Shown: positions 14,183 through 14,269 of the stretch, one piece after another | Layout of the letters: each line of letters opens with the position of its first letter | Numbering within the stretch: position 1 is the stretch's first letter | From: Methylococcaceae bacterium NSP1-2 | GTDB lineage: Bacteria > Pseudomonadota > Gammaproteobacteria > Methylococcales > Methylomonadaceae | Length of the DNA: 14,269 bases | Direction: 5' to 3' | Assembly (NCBI GenBank): GCA_002256685.1 | Contig: NQJH01000029.1 | Location: forward strand, 1-14,269 | The notes under the pieces: model-generated | The model's input: only the letters and a program-made list of their open reading frames with translations | Told to the model about the DNA's origin: nothing | Databases searched by the model: none | Made by a program: the position numbers and the translations under genes

Positions 14183-14269
14183 TCAACTCGTTATCACAAA
14201 ACGCACCGCATCCAATCTTAATTGCGCCGCTTGAATATTTTCATGCGCTAATAGCGTCATATCTTTAAG
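14183..14269 (-). CDS. C-terminal end of a gene cut by the right window edge
   Basis: The reverse strand from the edge reads 28 residues open (LKDMTLLAHENIQAAQLRLD then AVRFVITS) to a TGA at 14183-14185. The composition is helical and natural-looking, and the frame runs to the window edge. It is too short to assign a family. It lies upstream of the 13590-14099 gene on the same strand, with a palindromic repeat between. Confidence 0.5.
   Translation of the reverse strand, partial: LKDMTLLAHENIQAAQLRLDAVRFVITS

Noticed and set aside
1..14269. CRISPR array, riboswitch or tRNA
   Set aside because: I found no regularly spaced direct repeats, no recognisable riboswitch core and no tRNA cloverleaf; the repeats seen are palindromic and irregularly placed.

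Overview
The window most resembles a gammaproteobacterial methanotroph (Methylococcales-like). This is inferred from a lanthanide-type methanol dehydrogenase (XoxF), Gram-negative lipid A and rRNA-modification genes (lpxH, rlmJ), a moderately AT-rich base composition, and many short palindromic intergenic repeats bounded by GTAG/CTAC. No tRNA, rRNA, CRISPR array or intact transposase gene is visible.

Layout. Left edge to about 2.3 kb, mostly minus strand: the N-terminal part of a class D beta-lactamase (1-209) that the ORF list missed; an NlpE-like periplasmic protein (299-832); a plus-strand 26-residue membrane peptide (1179-1259); a dense block of repeats with one mobile repeat nested inside another (1272-1715); and an unknown single-pass membrane protein (1727-2287). 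The centre, all minus strand, holds xoxF with its own terminator, lpxH, a periplasmic cyclophilin, a small membrane protein, a rhomboid protease, rlmJ, an unknown glycine/histidine-rich secreted protein and a two-domain FHA protein. A CorB/HlyC-type (CNNM plus CBS) gene then follows, broken by an internal deletion with a frameshift. The right side has plus-strand genes for a group 1 truncated haemoglobin and a D-Ala-D-Ala carboxypeptidase with a lysine-rich tail. A convergent minus-strand membrane protein and the last 28 codons of another gene close the window.

How the genes relate. There is no single large operon. Several proteins act in the envelope: XoxF (periplasmic methanol oxidation), LpxH (lipid A), DacC-like carboxypeptidase (peptidoglycan), the cyclophilin (periplasmic folding), NlpE-like, rhomboid and the beta-lactamase. 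The order cyclophilin then lpxH matches the ppiB-lpxH neighbourhood of E. coli, here separated by a palindromic repeat. xoxF stands without xoxG/xoxJ partners in the window.

I found no convincing new multi-gene system. The most useful unusual items are the XoxF C-terminal helical insert, the deletion in the CorB-like gene, the nested miniature element with a 4-bp target duplication, the family of GTAG-bounded paired hairpins, the repeat-encoded basic tail of the carboxypeptidase, and the coding-like debris downstream of the haemoglobin gene.
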